From positions 992,001 through 1,056,000 of the forward strand of contig NZ_CP041091.1 in the NCBI RefSeq assembly GCF_006494815.1: a stretch of DNA of 64,000 nucleotides, read 5' to 3'. How positions within the stretch are numbered: the stretch's first letter is position 1; every line of letters starts with the position of its first letter. The translations under genes were made by a program, and so were the position numbers. The notes beneath the pieces were generated by a model. That model ran no database searches. It was not told the origin of the DNA and worked only from the letters and a program-made list of their open reading frames with translations. Source of the DNA: Nocardioides sambongensis (GTDB taxonomy: Bacteria; Actinomycetota; Actinomycetes; Propionibacteriales; Nocardioidaceae). Below are positions 39,461 to 48,690 of the stretch, piece by piece.

Positions 39461-40441
39461 GTGACGTACGTCGACCCCGCCAGCCCCGAGCTGAGCAGCC
39501 GGGGCGCCCAGCGCGGTGTGAACGGTGTGCTCCCCGAGGGCGATCTGCCCAAGGCGAGCGCGAAGGACGTCGTGATGGCGTACGTCGGTCTCACCAAGCC
39601 GCGGGTCATCGAGCTGCTGCTGCTGACCACCGTTCCGGTGATGTTCTTCGCCGCGCGCGGCGTCCCGCCCCTGGGGCTGGTCGCCGCGACCGTCGCCGGT
39701 GGCGCGCTCTCGGCCGGCTCGGCATCGGTCTTCAACTGCGTCTACGACCGCGACATCGACGAGCAGATGCGACGTACCCGTCGCCGTGCGCTCCCGCGGC
39801 ACATCGTGACGCCCGTCGCCGCGCTGGTCTTCGGCGTCGTGCTCGCCGCGCTCTCGACGGCGATCCTGCTGCTCTGGGTGAACCCGCTGTCGGCGGCGCT
39901 GTCGCTCGGCGCGAACGCGTTCTACGTCTTCGTCTACACGATGCTGCTGAAGAGACGGACCACCCAGAACATCGTCTGGGGAGGCATCGCGGGCTGCTTC
40001 CCCGCGCTGATCGGCTGGACCGCGGTGACCGGGGAGATGTCCTGGGTCCCGATCGTGCTCTTCGCCGTGGTCTTCTTCTGGACGCCCCCGCACACCTGGG
40101 CCCTGGCGCTGCGCTACCGCGAGGACTACGCGCAGGTGGACGTCCCGATGCTCCCGGCGGTGAAACCGGCCAAGGCGGTGGCCCGCCAGATCGTGGCCTA
40201 CTCGTGGGTGATGGTCGGCGTCTCGCTGCTGCTGTGGCCGGTGGCCGGCACCGGCTGGTTCTACCCCGCGGCCGCGGTGGTGCTCGGTGGGGTGTTCCTG
40301 GTCGAGGCGCACCGGATGCTGCACCGCGCCTCACGCAGCGACGAGCTCAGCGTGATCCAGCCGATGCGGCTCTTCCACTCCTCGAACCTCTACCTCTCGC
40401 TGCTCTTCGTCGCCGTCGCGATCGACCCGCTGCTGCACTGA
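39461..40441 (+). CDS. ctaB: Heme O synthase (protoheme IX farnesyltransferase)
   Basis: A 326-residue UbiA-family prenyltransferase with about eight to nine membrane segments and the two Asp-rich motifs [18 protein letters not shown] and [16 protein letters not shown]. It adds a farnesyl group to heme b for cytochrome c oxidase. GTG 39461 is preferred over in-frame GTG 39449 because gagga lies about 6 nt upstream. It diverges from tkt, as in other actinobacteria, and is convergent with ctaA. A long N-terminal tail of about 35 residues precedes the first motif. Confidence 0.92.
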   Translation: MTYVDPASPELSSRGAQRGVNGVLPEGDLPKASAKDVVMAYVGLTKPRVIELLLLTTVPVMFFAARGVPPLGLVAATVAGGALSAGSASVFNCVYDRDIDEQMRRTRRRALPRHIVTPVAALVFGVVLAALSTAILLLWVNPLSAALSLGANAFYVFVYTMLLKRRTTQNIVWGGIAGCFPALIGWTAVTGEMSWVPIVLFAVVFFWTPPHTWALALRYREDYAQVDVPMLPAVKPAKAVARQIVAYSWVMVGVSLLLWPVAGTGWFYPAAAVVLGGVFLVEAHRMLHRASRSDELSVIQPMRLFHSSNLYLSLLFVAVAIDPLLH

Positions 40442-40466
40442 CCGGGCCGCGTCCGCGGCGCGGTCA
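40439..40466. terminator. Hairpin made from the two facing stop codons of ctaB and ctaA
   Basis: tgaccgggccgcg and cgcggcgcggtca pair over 13 bp with one mismatch, separated by two bases. The outer three base pairs are the TGA stop codons of the two convergent genes, so the whole 22-bp gap is terminator. Confidence 0.65.
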
Positions 40467-41381
40467 GTCGCGCTGACGGGCCGCGAGGACGAGCCAGGCG
40501 AGGGCGGCCGAGGTGAGGGCCGCGCCCAGCATGTGCAGGCCGACCAGCAGCTCGGGAAGGTCGTTGAAGTACTGCACGAAGCCGATCACTCCCTGCAGCA
40601 GCTCCACCGCCAGCAGCAGCGTCGCGGCGCGGCGCAGCACGGCGAGGCGGCTGCGGACGGCCAGGAACAGCACTGCCACGGTCACCGCGACCAACGCGTA
40701 GACGGCCGCGGCGTGGACGTGCGACATGACCTGCGGGTCCAGGCCGGTGCGCCGGGAGTCCAGGTCGCCGGAGTGGGGGCCGGAGCCGGTCACCACCGTG
40801 CCGAGGTACAGCACCACCCACCCGACCACGTAGGTCGCCACGACCGTCCACCACAGACCGGGTGAGGCGGCCGGCCGGGGGACCGGGCGGAGGTGGTCGA
40901 GCAGCACGACGCAGACACCGATGATCGCCATCGACACCAGCAGGTGCAGCGCGACCACCCACGGGTTCAGGTCGGTGAGCACCGTGACGCCGCCGATCAC
41001 GGCCTGCGCCGGGATCCCCAGGGCGATCACGGTGGACAGCAGGACCGATCGGCCACCGCCGGCGTCCCCGCGGCGACGCGACGCCAGCGCGGCGAGCCAG
41101 CAGCCGATCGCGATCGCGACCAGCACGAAGGTGAGCATGCGGTTGCCGAACTCGATCGCGCCGTGCCAGCCCAGCGCGCCGTGCGCGACGTAGGACTCCT
41201 CGGTGCAGCGGGGCCAGGTCGGGCAGCCCAGGCCGGACCCGGTCAGGCGCACCGCGCCACCGGTGACCACGATCGCGATGTTGGCGACCAGGTTCGCTAT
41301 CGCGGCCGGCCACAGCACGGCTGCGGCGCGGTCGACCGCGCCTCGTCGTTCACCGGCCGGGATGTCCACCTGCTGTGTCAC
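40464..41381 (-). CDS. ctaA: Heme A synthase
   Basis: A 305-residue COX15/CtaA protein with about eight membrane segments. The first extracytoplasmic loop has the paired cysteines in LGCPTWPRC, and heme-ligand histidines are seen in GWHGAIEFGNR, VALHLLVSM, MSHVHAAAVYA and VGLHMLGAA. It oxidises heme O to heme A. GTG 41381 follows gagga. It lies in the same direction as an ABC exporter, the arrangement found in M. tuberculosis Rv1456c-Rv1458c. Confidence 0.92.
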   Translation of the reverse strand: MTQQVDIPAGERRGAVDRAAAVLWPAAIANLVANIAIVVTGGAVRLTGSGLGCPTWPRCTEESYVAHGALGWHGAIEFGNRMLTFVLVAIAIGCWLAALASRRRGDAGGGRSVLLSTVIALGIPAQAVIGGVTVLTDLNPWVVALHLLVSMAIIGVCVVLLDHLRPVPRPAASPGLWWTVVATYVVGWVVLYLGTVVTGSGPHSGDLDSRRTGLDPQVMSHVHAAAVYALVAVTVAVLFLAVRSRLAVLRRAATLLLAVELLQGVIGFVQYFNDLPELLVGLHMLGAALTSAALAWLVLAARQRD

Positions 41382-41462
41382 GGTTCCTCATTCTGCTCGG
41401 TGACGCGGCGCTCGGCCGCATCGCGTGCGATGTGATCTGCTGCGCGCGCTCGGTCGGCCGGG

Positions 41463-42223
41463 TCACTCCCACCGGAAGGTGCGCGCGGTGAGCAGCGACC
41501 CGAGGCCGGCCCACCCGGTGAGCACCGCGAGGTCGCGCCAGGGCAGCGCGCCGTCGCAGGCCGAGCGCATCGCCTCGCCGAGCGCACCTGAGGGCAGCCA
41601 GGTCATCGCCGTGCCCAGGTCGCCGTACGCGGAGGCGGGAAGGACCACGGCCCCGCCCGCCATCAGCAGCAGGTACACCAGGTTCGCCGCCGCCAGCGTC
41701 GCCTCGGCGCGCAGCGCGCCGGCGAGCAGCAGGCCGAGGGAGGCGAACGCCGCCGTACCGAGCAGCAGCGTGAGGAGCAGACCTGCCACCTGGAGGGTCG
41801 GCGCCCAGCCCAGGGAGAAGCCCACCGCCCCGATCACGGCGAACTGCAACAGCTCGACGGCGAAGAGCGCCCCGATCTTGCCGCCGAGCAGCGCGGCCCG
41901 GGAGAGCGGTGCCGTGCCGAGGCGCTTGAGCACGCCGTAGCGGCGCTCGAACCCGGTGGCGATCGCCAACGAGGTGAAGGAGGTGGACATCACCGCCAGC
42001 GCCAGCACACCCGGCGTGATCACGTCGACCATCGGGTCGTCGAAGGAGATGCCGACGCGCTCGGAGCCCTGCACCGCGCCCACCAGCACCACCACCGGGA
42101 TCACCACGGCGAGCAGCAGCTGCTCGCCGTTGCGCAGCATCAGCCGCGCCTCCATGGCGGCCTGGGCGAGCACCTGGCGGACCAGCGGTGCGGCGCCGGG
42201 GCGGGGGAGAAGGTGCTGCTCAC
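41463..42223 (-). CDS. ABC-2 type exporter permease (frame broken once near the start)
   Basis: A permease of 253 residues if one base is restored in the ggggg run at 42203-42207, which lets the GTG at 42223, overlapping the ATPase stop (GTGA), read into LVRQVLAQAAMEARLMLRNGEQ. Without the repair the protein would start at an internal GTG near 42173. It has about six membrane segments and the ABC-2 signature region SFTSLAIATGFERRYGVLKRLG. It corresponds in position to M. tuberculosis Rv1457c beside ctaA. The substrate is unknown; the conserved link with heme A synthesis is notable. Confidence 0.82.
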
Positions 42224-43163
42224 GGGGTCTCCTGCTCGCGTCCGGTCAGCTCGAGGAAGACGTCCTCCAGGTTGCGCTGACCCAGGCTGAGCGACTCCGG
42301 CAGCACCTCGTGCTTCTCGCACCACGCGGAGACCCGGGCCAGCGTGCTCGCGTCGGCGGGCCCGGACAGGCGCAGGCTGTACTCGTCGAGCACGTGCAGC
42401 TCGGTGCCCGGGCCGAGGTCGGTGGCCAGACCCTCCGGCGCGCCCGGCGGGAACGGCTGGGTGACGACCAGCCGGATCGTGGCGACGGTGCCGCCCCGGG
42501 TCAGCTCCAGGGGTGAGCCGCTGGCGACCAGCCGGCCGCGGTCGATGATGTGCACGCGGTCCGCCAGCCGCTCCGCCTCCTCGAGGTAGTGCGTGGTGAG
42601 CACCACGGTCACCCCGGCCGCGCGCAGCTCCTCGAGCAGCTCCCAGACGGTACGCCGGATCTGCGGGTCCATCCCGGCGGTCGGCTCGTCGACGAAGACC
42701 AGCTCGGGTCGACCGACCAGCGCCATCGCCAGCCCGAGCCGCTGCTGCTGGCCCCCCGACAGCCGCCGGTACGGCGTCCGCGCGCACTCGTGCAGCGAGA
42801 GCCGGTCCATCAGCTCGGTCACCGGCACCGGATGGGCGTGCAGCCGGGAGAGGTGGCGCAGCATCTCCGCCGGCCGGGCGCTGCTCCAGGCACCGCCCGA
42901 CTGCAGCATCACGCCGATCCGGGGAGCAGGGCCTTGCGGTCGCGGATCGGGTCCAGGCCGAGCACCCGGACCGTGCCCTGGTGCGGCCGCCGATAGCCCT
43001 CGCAGGTCTCCAGGGTGGTGGTCTTCCCGGCGCCGTTCGGCCCGAGCACGGCGGTGATGGTGTGCGACTCGACGTCCAGGCTCAGGCCGTCCACGGCGCT
43101 CTTGTCGCCGTACCTCATCACCAGGCCGTCGATCACGACGGCAGGGTGGTGGGGGGCGGACAC
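42220..43163 (-). CDS. ABC exporter ATP-binding protein (frame broken once)
   Basis: A 314-residue ATPase after restoring one base in the run at 42921-42924, which joins RKALLP to RIGVMLQSGGAWSS. Walker A is GPNGAGKTTT, the signature LSGGQQQRLGLA, Walker B LVFVDEPTAGMDP, with the H-loop in TTHYLEEAE. It energises the permease encoded downstream. GTG 43163 follows a TAGACT -10 (43171-43176 on this strand) with a 7-nt gap, so the mRNA is probably leaderless. Equivalent to Rv1458c by position. Confidence 0.86.
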
Positions 43164-43236
43164 GGCGCTCAGTCTAGGAAGGAGGTGTCCGGGGCCGGGC
43201 CCCGGTCCCCACCCGGGGCCGCCTACGCTGGCCGCC

Positions 43237-43602
43237 GTGACGACCTGGTCCTACGCACTGATCCTCGTGCTGGCCGGCGCGACGGCGGTGCTCCTGCTGG
43301 TGGACCTGATCCGCGACCGATCCACGCAGGACAGCCACTACCTGGCACTCGCGGTGATCGAGGTCGCGGTCCTGCTGCAGCTGGTCGCCGGGTGCGTCGC
43401 GCTGGCGCGGACCGAGCGCGACGTCGAGGGGGCGGTCTTCATCAGCTATCTGGTCACCGTCGCCCTCGCCCCGGTCGCCGGAGCGCTCTTCTCGCTGGCC
43501 GAGCGTTCCCGGGTGGGCACCACTGTCCTGCTGCTCGCGGTGGCGACCGTGGCCGGGATGGAGGTCCGGCTCTGGGACATCTGGTCGGGCAGCCATGGCT
43601 GA
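43237..43602 (+). CDS. Small four-helix membrane protein, 121 aa
   Basis: An integral membrane protein with four hydrophobic segments (ALILVLAGATAVLLLVDL, LALAVIEVAVLLQLVAGCVA, FISYLVTVALAPVAGALFSL, TTVLLLAVATVAGMEV). I do not recognise the family. A TACGCT -10 (43224-43229) ends 7 nt before GTG 43237, consistent with a leaderless start. It overlaps the next membrane-protein gene by 8 nt and both diverge from the ABC exporter. Confidence 0.7.
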   Translation: MTTWSYALILVLAGATAVLLLVDLIRDRSTQDSHYLALAVIEVAVLLQLVAGCVALARTERDVEGAVFISYLVTVALAPVAGALFSLAERSRVGTTVLLLAVATVAGMEVRLWDIWSGSHG

Positions 43603-44023
43603 GCCGAGCCGGGAGCCGGCGAGGACGCAGCCGGAGCAGCTCTCGGCCGGGTGGGGCCGCGCCCTGGTCTTCGTCTACGGCGTCTTCGCGGTCGCGGCGA
43701 CCGGTCGCTCGGCGGTACAGCTGGGCACCGACCCCGACCGCGCCCCGCTGGCGTACTCGCTCTCACTGCTCGCCGCGATCCTCTACCTGGTCGCCACCAC
43801 CTGCCTGCTGCTCGGCGGTCGGCTGGGCTGGCGGATCGCGGTGGTCGCGGTGACCATCGAGCTGATCGGGGTGCTCACCGTGGGGACACTGAGCTATGTC
43901 GCCACCGACCTGTTCCCGGACAAGACGGTCTGGTCGCACTTCGGGCAGGGCTACGGCTTCCTGCCCCTGGTGCTGCCCGTCCTCGGCATCGCGTGGCTGC
44001 GCGCCACCAGGCCCGCGGAGTAG
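43595..44023 (+). CDS. Membrane protein, 142 aa
   Basis: A protein with a soluble N terminus of about 20 residues and four membrane segments (ALVFVYGVFAVAATG, AYSLSLLAAILYLVATTCLLL, GWRIAVVAVTIELIGVLTVG, GFLPLVLPVLGIAWL). Family not recognised. The ATG lies 8 nt inside the previous gene, so the two are translationally coupled and may form one complex. They stand between the ctaA-linked exporter and sufR. Confidence 0.7.
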   Translation: MAEPSREPARTQPEQLSAGWGRALVFVYGVFAVAATGRSAVQLGTDPDRAPLAYSLSLLAAILYLVATTCLLLGGRLGWRIAVVAVTIELIGVLTVGTLSYVATDLFPDKTVWSHFGQGYGFLPLVLPVLGIAWLRATRPAE

Positions 44024-44115
44024 CCCCGCGACCTCCCCGGTGCGGCTGTGGCCCGGCTCACGCTGCGGTCGCAGGTAAGGCGGGCCTTGCTTGAAGCATC
44101 GGAATCAATAACGCC

Positions 44116-44130
44116 ACACTGATGTTGTGG
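44116..44130. promoter_or_regulatory. Putative SufR operator over the sufR start codon
   Basis: ACACT-GATGT-TGTGG matches, in 9 of 10 fixed bases, the ACACT-N5-TGTGA motif I recall as reported for M. tuberculosis SufR. A slightly larger inverted repeat (ccaca/tgtgg, 44114-44130) includes it. The site covers the GTG start at 44127, so binding would block sufR and the whole suf operon. Confidence 0.6.
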
Positions 44131-44870
44131 AAATCGTGGACGGAGCACCGGGGACAGGAGATCAGCCGACGCGTCAGCGCGTCGCGCAGTCGATCCTGGT
44201 CAACGGCCCGTCGACCGCCGCCGACCTCGCGGACCGGCTGGACCTGACGCCGGCGGCCGTCCGTCGCCACCTCGACCAGATGCTGGCCGACGGCCTCGTC
44301 GAGCACCGTGAGCCGCGACCGAGCGGCAATCGGGGGCGTGGCCGCCCGGCCAAGGCGTTCGCGCTCACCGAGCGTGGTCGCGACGGCTTCGAGGCCCAGT
44401 ACGACGACCTCGCCGCCGCCGCACTGCGCTTCCTGGCCGACACGGCCGGCGACGGAGCGGTGCAGGCGTTCGCCGAGCAGCGGGCCGCGTTCATCGAGGA
44501 GCGCTTCCCGAAGGTCGCCGCCGCGCACCCGGACGCCTCACCGGCGGAGGTGCTCGCCCGGGTCTTCTCCGAGGAGGGCTACGCCGCCTCGGTGCGGGAG
44601 CTGCCCTTGATCGGCGGCGCCGGAGGCCAGGCGGCCGAGCAGTTGTGCCAGCAGCACTGTCCGGTCTCCCACGTCGCCCACGAGTTCCCCCAGCTGTGCG
44701 AGGCGGAGACCGCGGCCATCGGCCGGGTGCTCGGCACGCACGTCCAGCGGCTGGCGACCATCGCCCACGGCGACGGCGTCTGCACCACCTGCATTCCCGA
44801 CACCGGGGTGACTGCGCACCCCGCGTCCACCGAAGAGACCGCCGACAAGAAGGAGCGGGTCAACTCATGA
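44127..44870 (+). CDS. sufR: Fe-S sensing repressor SufR
   Basis: A 247-residue regulator with an N-terminal ArsR-like winged helix ([22 protein letters not shown], then [18 protein letters not shown] as wing) and a C-terminal cysteine set ([25 protein letters not shown]) suited to hold a [4Fe-4S] cluster. It represses the suf operon when clusters are sufficient. It heads the operon and overlaps sufB (ATGA). GTG 44127 lies within the proposed operator; no ribosome site is clear. Confidence 0.9.
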   Translation: MEIVDGAPGTGDQPTRQRVAQSILVNGPSTAADLADRLDLTPAAVRRHLDQMLADGLVEHREPRPSGNRGRGRPAKAFALTERGRDGFEAQYDDLAAAALRFLADTAGDGAVQAFAEQRAAFIEERFPKVAAAHPDASPAEVLARVFSEEGYAASVRELPLIGGAGGQAAEQLCQQHCPVSHVAHEFPQLCEAETAAIGRVLGTHVQRLATIAHGDGVCTTCIPDTGVTAHPASTEETADKKERVNS

Positions 44871-46285
44871 CCTCCATCGAGGAACTCAACCCCGAGCTGA
44901 AGGGCATCGGCCGCTACGAGTTCGGCTGGGCCGACCCGGACGTCGCCGGAGCCGCCGCCCAGCGCGGCCTCAACGACGCCGTGGTGCGCGACATCTCCGG
45001 CAAGAAGAGCGAGCCGGACTGGATGCTCGACCTGCGCCTCAAGGGCCTCAAGCTCTTCGATCGCAAGCCCATGCCGACCTGGGGCTCCGACCTCGGCGGC
45101 ATCGACTTCGACAACATCAAGTACTTCGTGCGCTCCTCGGAGAAGCAGGCCACCTCGTGGGAGGAGCTGCCCGAGGACATCAAGAACACCTACGACAAGC
45201 TCGGCATCCCGGAGGCGGAGAAGCAGCGCCTGGTCGCCGGTGTCGCCGCGCAGTACGAGTCCGAGGTGGTCTACCACTCCATCCGCGAGGACCTCGAGGC
45301 CCAGGGCGTGCTGTTCCTGGACACCGACACGGCGCTCAAGGAGCACCCGGAGCTCTTCCAGGAGTACTTCGGCACCGTGATCCCGGTCGGCGACAACAAG
45401 TTCGCCGCGCTGAACACCGCGGTGTGGTCCGGCGGCTCCTTCATCTACGTCCCGCCGGGTGTGCACGTCGACATCCCGCTGCAGGCCTACTTCCGGATCA
45501 ACACCGAGAACATGGGCCAGTTCGAGCGGACGCTGATCATCGTCGACGAGGACGCCTACGTGCACTACGTCGAGGGCTGCACCGCGCCGATCTACTCCTC
45601 GGACTCGCTGCACTCCGCGGTGGTCGAGATCATCGTGAAGAAGGGCGGTCGCTGCCGCTACACGACCATCCAGAACTGGTCGAACAACGTCTACAACCTG
45701 GTGACCAAGCGGGCGGTCTGCGAGGCCGGCGCCACCATGGAGTGGGTCGACGGCAACATCGGCTCCAAGGTCACCATGAAGTACCCGGCCGTCTACCTGA
45801 TGGGCGAGCACGCCAAGGGCGAGACCCTCTCCATCGCCTTCGCCGGCGAGGGGCAGCACCAGGACGCCGGCGCCAAGATGGTGCACGCCGCGCCGCACAC
45901 CTCGTCCTCGATCCTGAGCAAGTCGGTGGCGCGCGGCGGCGGTCGTACGTCGTACCGCGGTCTGATCCAGGTCAACGAGGGCGCGCACGGCTCGAAGTCC
46001 AACGTCCTCTGCGACGCGCTGCTGGTCGACCAGATCAGCCGCTCGGACACCTACCCCTACGTCGACATCCGCGAGGACGACGTCTCCATGGGCCACGAGG
46101 CGAGCGTCTCGAAGGTCTCCGACGACCAGCTCTTCTACCTCATGTCGCGCGGCATGGAGGAGGACGAGGCGATGGCCATGATCGTGCGCGGCTTCGTCGA
46201 GCCGATCGCCAAGGAGCTGCCGATGGAGTACGCCCTGGAGCTCAACCGCCTGATCGAGCTGCAGATGGAGGGCGCGGTCGGCTGA
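44867..46285 (+). CDS. sufB: Fe-S cluster scaffold subunit SufB
   Basis: A 472-residue SufB with the beta-helix core ([54 protein letters not shown]) and the C-terminal [20 protein letters not shown]. It builds [4Fe-4S] clusters with SufC and SufD. The sequence is uninterrupted: unlike M. tuberculosis SufB it carries no intein. It overlaps sufR by 4 nt. Confidence 0.96.
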   Translation: MTSIEELNPELKGIGRYEFGWADPDVAGAAAQRGLNDAVVRDISGKKSEPDWMLDLRLKGLKLFDRKPMPTWGSDLGGIDFDNIKYFVRSSEKQATSWEELPEDIKNTYDKLGIPEAEKQRLVAGVAAQYESEVVYHSIREDLEAQGVLFLDTDTALKEHPELFQEYFGTVIPVGDNKFAALNTAVWSGGSFIYVPPGVHVDIPLQAYFRINTENMGQFERTLIIVDEDAYVHYVEGCTAPIYSSDSLHSAVVEIIVKKGGRCRYTTIQNWSNNVYNLVTKRAVCEAGATMEWVDGNIGSKVTMKYPAVYLMGEHAKGETLSIAFAGEGQHQDAGAKMVHAAPHTSSSILSKSVARGGGRTSYRGLIQVNEGAHGSKSNVLCDALLVDQISRSDTYPYVDIREDDVSMGHEASVSKVSDDQLFYLMSRGMEEDEAMAMIVRGFVEPIAKELPMEYALELNRLIELQMEGAVG

Positions 46286-46338
46286 CCGCCGCCCGGCGCA
46301 CCCGCACCCCGCACTCGTCGTACGTAGAGAGAGAAGCA

Positions 46339-47517
46339 GTGACAGTCACCGATTCCGTCCGCTCCGCGCTGGAGCAGGAGAAGGTCGAGAGCCACCTCAA
46401 CCCCGTCGGCTCCTTCGACGTGGCCGACCACCCCGTGCCCGTGGGGCGCGAGGAGATCTGGCGGTTCACCCCGCTCAAGCGCCTGCGCGGCCTGCACGCC
46501 GACGCGCCGTTCGACGCCCGCACCTCCAAGCTCAGCTGGAACGAGCCCGAAGGCGTCGAGGTCGACATCGTGACCGGCGACCGGGCACGCGCGCTGCGCG
46601 GCGTGAGCGGGCTGGTCCCGAACACCCGGTTCGCGGCCCGGATCCTCGACGAGGTCGAGCCGACCGTGCTGGTCGACGTGCCCGCGGACACCGAGCTGGA
46701 CGAGCCGCTGGTGCTCGAGATGGTCGGCCAGGACGTCAGCCAGACGACCGGCGGTCACCTGGTCTTCCGCTTCGGCGCGCACAGCAAGGCGGTCGTGGTG
46801 GTCAACCACACCGGCTCGGCCGCGGTCGCCGCGGTCGCCGAGATCGTGGTCGGCGACGGCGCGGACGTCACGTTCGTCTCCATCCAGGACTGGAACGACG
46901 ACGCCGTGCACCTCAGCCACCACCAGACCCGGGTCGGGCGCGACGCGACGTTCAAGCACGCCGCGATCTCGTTCGGCGGCGACCTGGTCCGGATGGACGC
47001 GAACGTGACCTACGACGGCCCCGGCGGCTCCGCGGAGCTGCTCGGGCTCTACTTCGCCGACGCAGGTCAGCACATCGAGCACCGGATCTTCGCCGACCAC
47101 AACGCGCCGCGCACCAAGTCGAACGCGGTCTACAAGGGTGCGCTGCAGGGCGAGAAGGCGCACACCGTCTGGGTCGGCAACGTGCTGATCCGCAAGGTGG
47201 CCGAGGGCATCGAGACCTACGAGGAGAACCGCAACCTGGTGCTCACCGACGGCTGCCAGGCGGACTCCATCCCCAACCTGGAGATCGAGACCGGGGAGAT
47301 CGAGGGTGCCGGGCACGCCTCGGCCACCGCCCGGTTCGACGACGAGCAGCTCTTCTACCTCCGATCCCGCGGGGTGTCGGAGAAGGAGGCGCAGCGCCTC
47401 GTCGTCCACGGCTTCTTCAACGACCTGATCCGCAAGGTCGGCGTGGCCTCCCTCGAGGAGCGGCTGCTGACCACCGTGGAGGCCGAGCTCGCCAAGAACG
47501 TCCTCAAGGAGATCTGA
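46339..47517 (+). CDS. sufD: Fe-S cluster assembly subunit SufD
   Basis: A 392-residue paralogue of SufB. Typical segments are VEVDIVTGDRARALRGVSG, HHQTRVGRDATFKHAAIS, HIEHRIFADHNAPRTKSN and the C-terminal HASATARFDDEQLFYLRSRG. It forms the SufBC2D complex. GTG 46339 follows agagagaag (46327-46335). The 53-bp gap from sufB is the longest within the first half of the operon. Confidence 0.95.
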   Translation: MTVTDSVRSALEQEKVESHLNPVGSFDVADHPVPVGREEIWRFTPLKRLRGLHADAPFDARTSKLSWNEPEGVEVDIVTGDRARALRGVSGLVPNTRFAARILDEVEPTVLVDVPADTELDEPLVLEMVGQDVSQTTGGHLVFRFGAHSKAVVVVNHTGSAAVAAVAEIVVGDGADVTFVSIQDWNDDAVHLSHHQTRVGRDATFKHAAISFGGDLVRMDANVTYDGPGGSAELLGLYFADAGQHIEHRIFADHNAPRTKSNAVYKGALQGEKAHTVWVGNVLIRKVAEGIETYEENRNLVLTDGCQADSIPNLEIETGEIEGAGHASATARFDDEQLFYLRSRGVSEKEAQRLVVHGFFNDLIRKVGVASLEERLLTTVEAELAKNVLKEI

Positions 47518-47853
47518 GTGACCTTCCACCGCGCCTGCGCGCTGACCGACATCCCCGAGGACGAGGGCCTGGCCGTCGACCTCGAGGAGCTGACGGTCGT
47601 GCTCGCTCGTGACGGCGAGGACGTCTACGCCCTGCAGGACCTCTGCTCGCACGCGGCGGTCCCGCTCAGCGAGGGCGAGGTCGCCGACTGCCAGATCGAG
47701 TGCTGGCTGCACGGGTCGATGTTCGACCTGCGCTCCGGCAAGCCCACCAACCTCCCGGCCACCGAGCCGGTCGCCACCTTCCCCGTCGACCTGCGTGACG
47801 GAGACGTCTACGTCGATGTCGACACCACCCTGAACGGAGTCACCCCAGCATGA
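47518..47853 (+). CDS. Rieske-type ferredoxin of the suf operon
   Basis: A 111-residue soluble Rieske [2Fe-2S] protein with ligands in CSHAAVPLS and CWLHGSMFD and no signal peptide or membrane anchor. Members of this group are annotated as non-heme iron oxygenase ferredoxin subunits. It follows sufD directly and overlaps sufC (ATGA at 47850-47853), so it is made with the Suf scaffold and may supply electrons for cluster assembly. M. tuberculosis lacks a gene here as far as I recall. Confidence 0.88.
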   Translation: MTFHRACALTDIPEDEGLAVDLEELTVVLARDGEDVYALQDLCSHAAVPLSEGEVADCQIECWLHGSMFDLRSGKPTNLPATEPVATFPVDLRDGDVYVDVDTTLNGVTPA

Positions 47854-48611
47854 GCACCCTCGAGATCAACGACCTGCACGTCTCGGTCAGCACCGACGAC
47901 GGCGCCAAGGAGATCCTCAAGGGAGTCACCTTGACGATCACCTCCGGCGAGACCCACGCGATCATGGGCCCCAACGGCTCGGGCAAGTCGACCCTCGCGT
48001 ACTCGATCGCCGGTCACCCCAAGTACGAGATCACCGGTGGCACGGTCACCCTCGACGGCGAGGACATCCTGGAGATGTCGGTCGACGAGCGGGCGCGCGC
48101 CGGTCTCTTCCTCGCCATGCAGTACCCGGTCGAGGTGCCCGGTGTCTCGGTGGCCAACTTCCTGCGCACCGCGAAGACCGCGATCGACGGCGAGGCACCC
48201 AAGCTGCGCACCTGGGTCAAGGACGTCAACGGCGTGATGGAGCGGATGAACCTCGACTCCACCTTCTCCCAGCGCTCGGTCAACGAGGGCTTCTCCGGCG
48301 GTGAGAAGAAGCGCCACGAGATCGCGCAGCTCGACCTGCTCGACCCGAGCGTGGCGATTCTCGACGAGACCGACTCCGGCCTGGACATCGACGCGCTGAA
48401 GGTCGTCTCCGAGGGCGTGAACCGGTTCCGGGAGCGCGACGACAAGGCGGTCCTGCTGATCACCCACTACACGCGGATCCTGCGCTACATCAAGCCCGAC
48501 CACGTGCACGTCTTCGTCGACGGCCGCGTCGCCGAGTCCGGCGGCCCCGCGCTGGCCGACGAGCTCGAGGCCAACGGCTACGAGAAGTACCTCGGCGCAG
48601 CGGCCCGATAG
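47850..48611 (+). CDS. sufC: Suf ATPase SufC
   Basis: A 253-residue ABC-type ATPase, with Walker A MGPNGSGKSTLA, signature FSGGEKKRHEIAQL, Walker B VAILDETDSGLD and switch histidine ITHYTRIL. It drives the SufBC2D scaffold. It overlaps the Rieske ferredoxin by 4 nt. A 79-bp gap with three 13-bp repeats separates it from sufS. Confidence 0.96.
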   Translation: MSTLEINDLHVSVSTDDGAKEILKGVTLTITSGETHAIMGPNGSGKSTLAYSIAGHPKYEITGGTVTLDGEDILEMSVDERARAGLFLAMQYPVEVPGVSVANFLRTAKTAIDGEAPKLRTWVKDVNGVMERMNLDSTFSQRSVNEGFSGGEKKRHEIAQLDLLDPSVAILDETDSGLDIDALKVVSEGVNRFRERDDKAVLLITHYTRILRYIKPDHVHVFVDGRVAESGGPALADELEANGYEKYLGAAAR

Positions 48612-48650
48612 GCCTGACCACCGAGCCCGACCACCGGGCCTGACCACCAC
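48612..48650 (+). repeat. Three imperfect 13-bp tandem repeats between sufC and sufS
   Basis: Units gcctgaccaccga, gcccgaccaccgg and gcctgaccaccac follow each other immediately after the sufC stop. Function unknown; they lie in the only sizeable gap in the second half of the suf operon. Confidence 0.8.
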
Positions 48651-48690
48651 GTCTCGCACCACCGCACCGCACTCCGTGAAAGGGGTTCCG

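Noticed and set aside
44867..46285. SufB intein as in M. tuberculosis
   Set aside because: The SufB frame is continuous at 472 residues without intein motifs.
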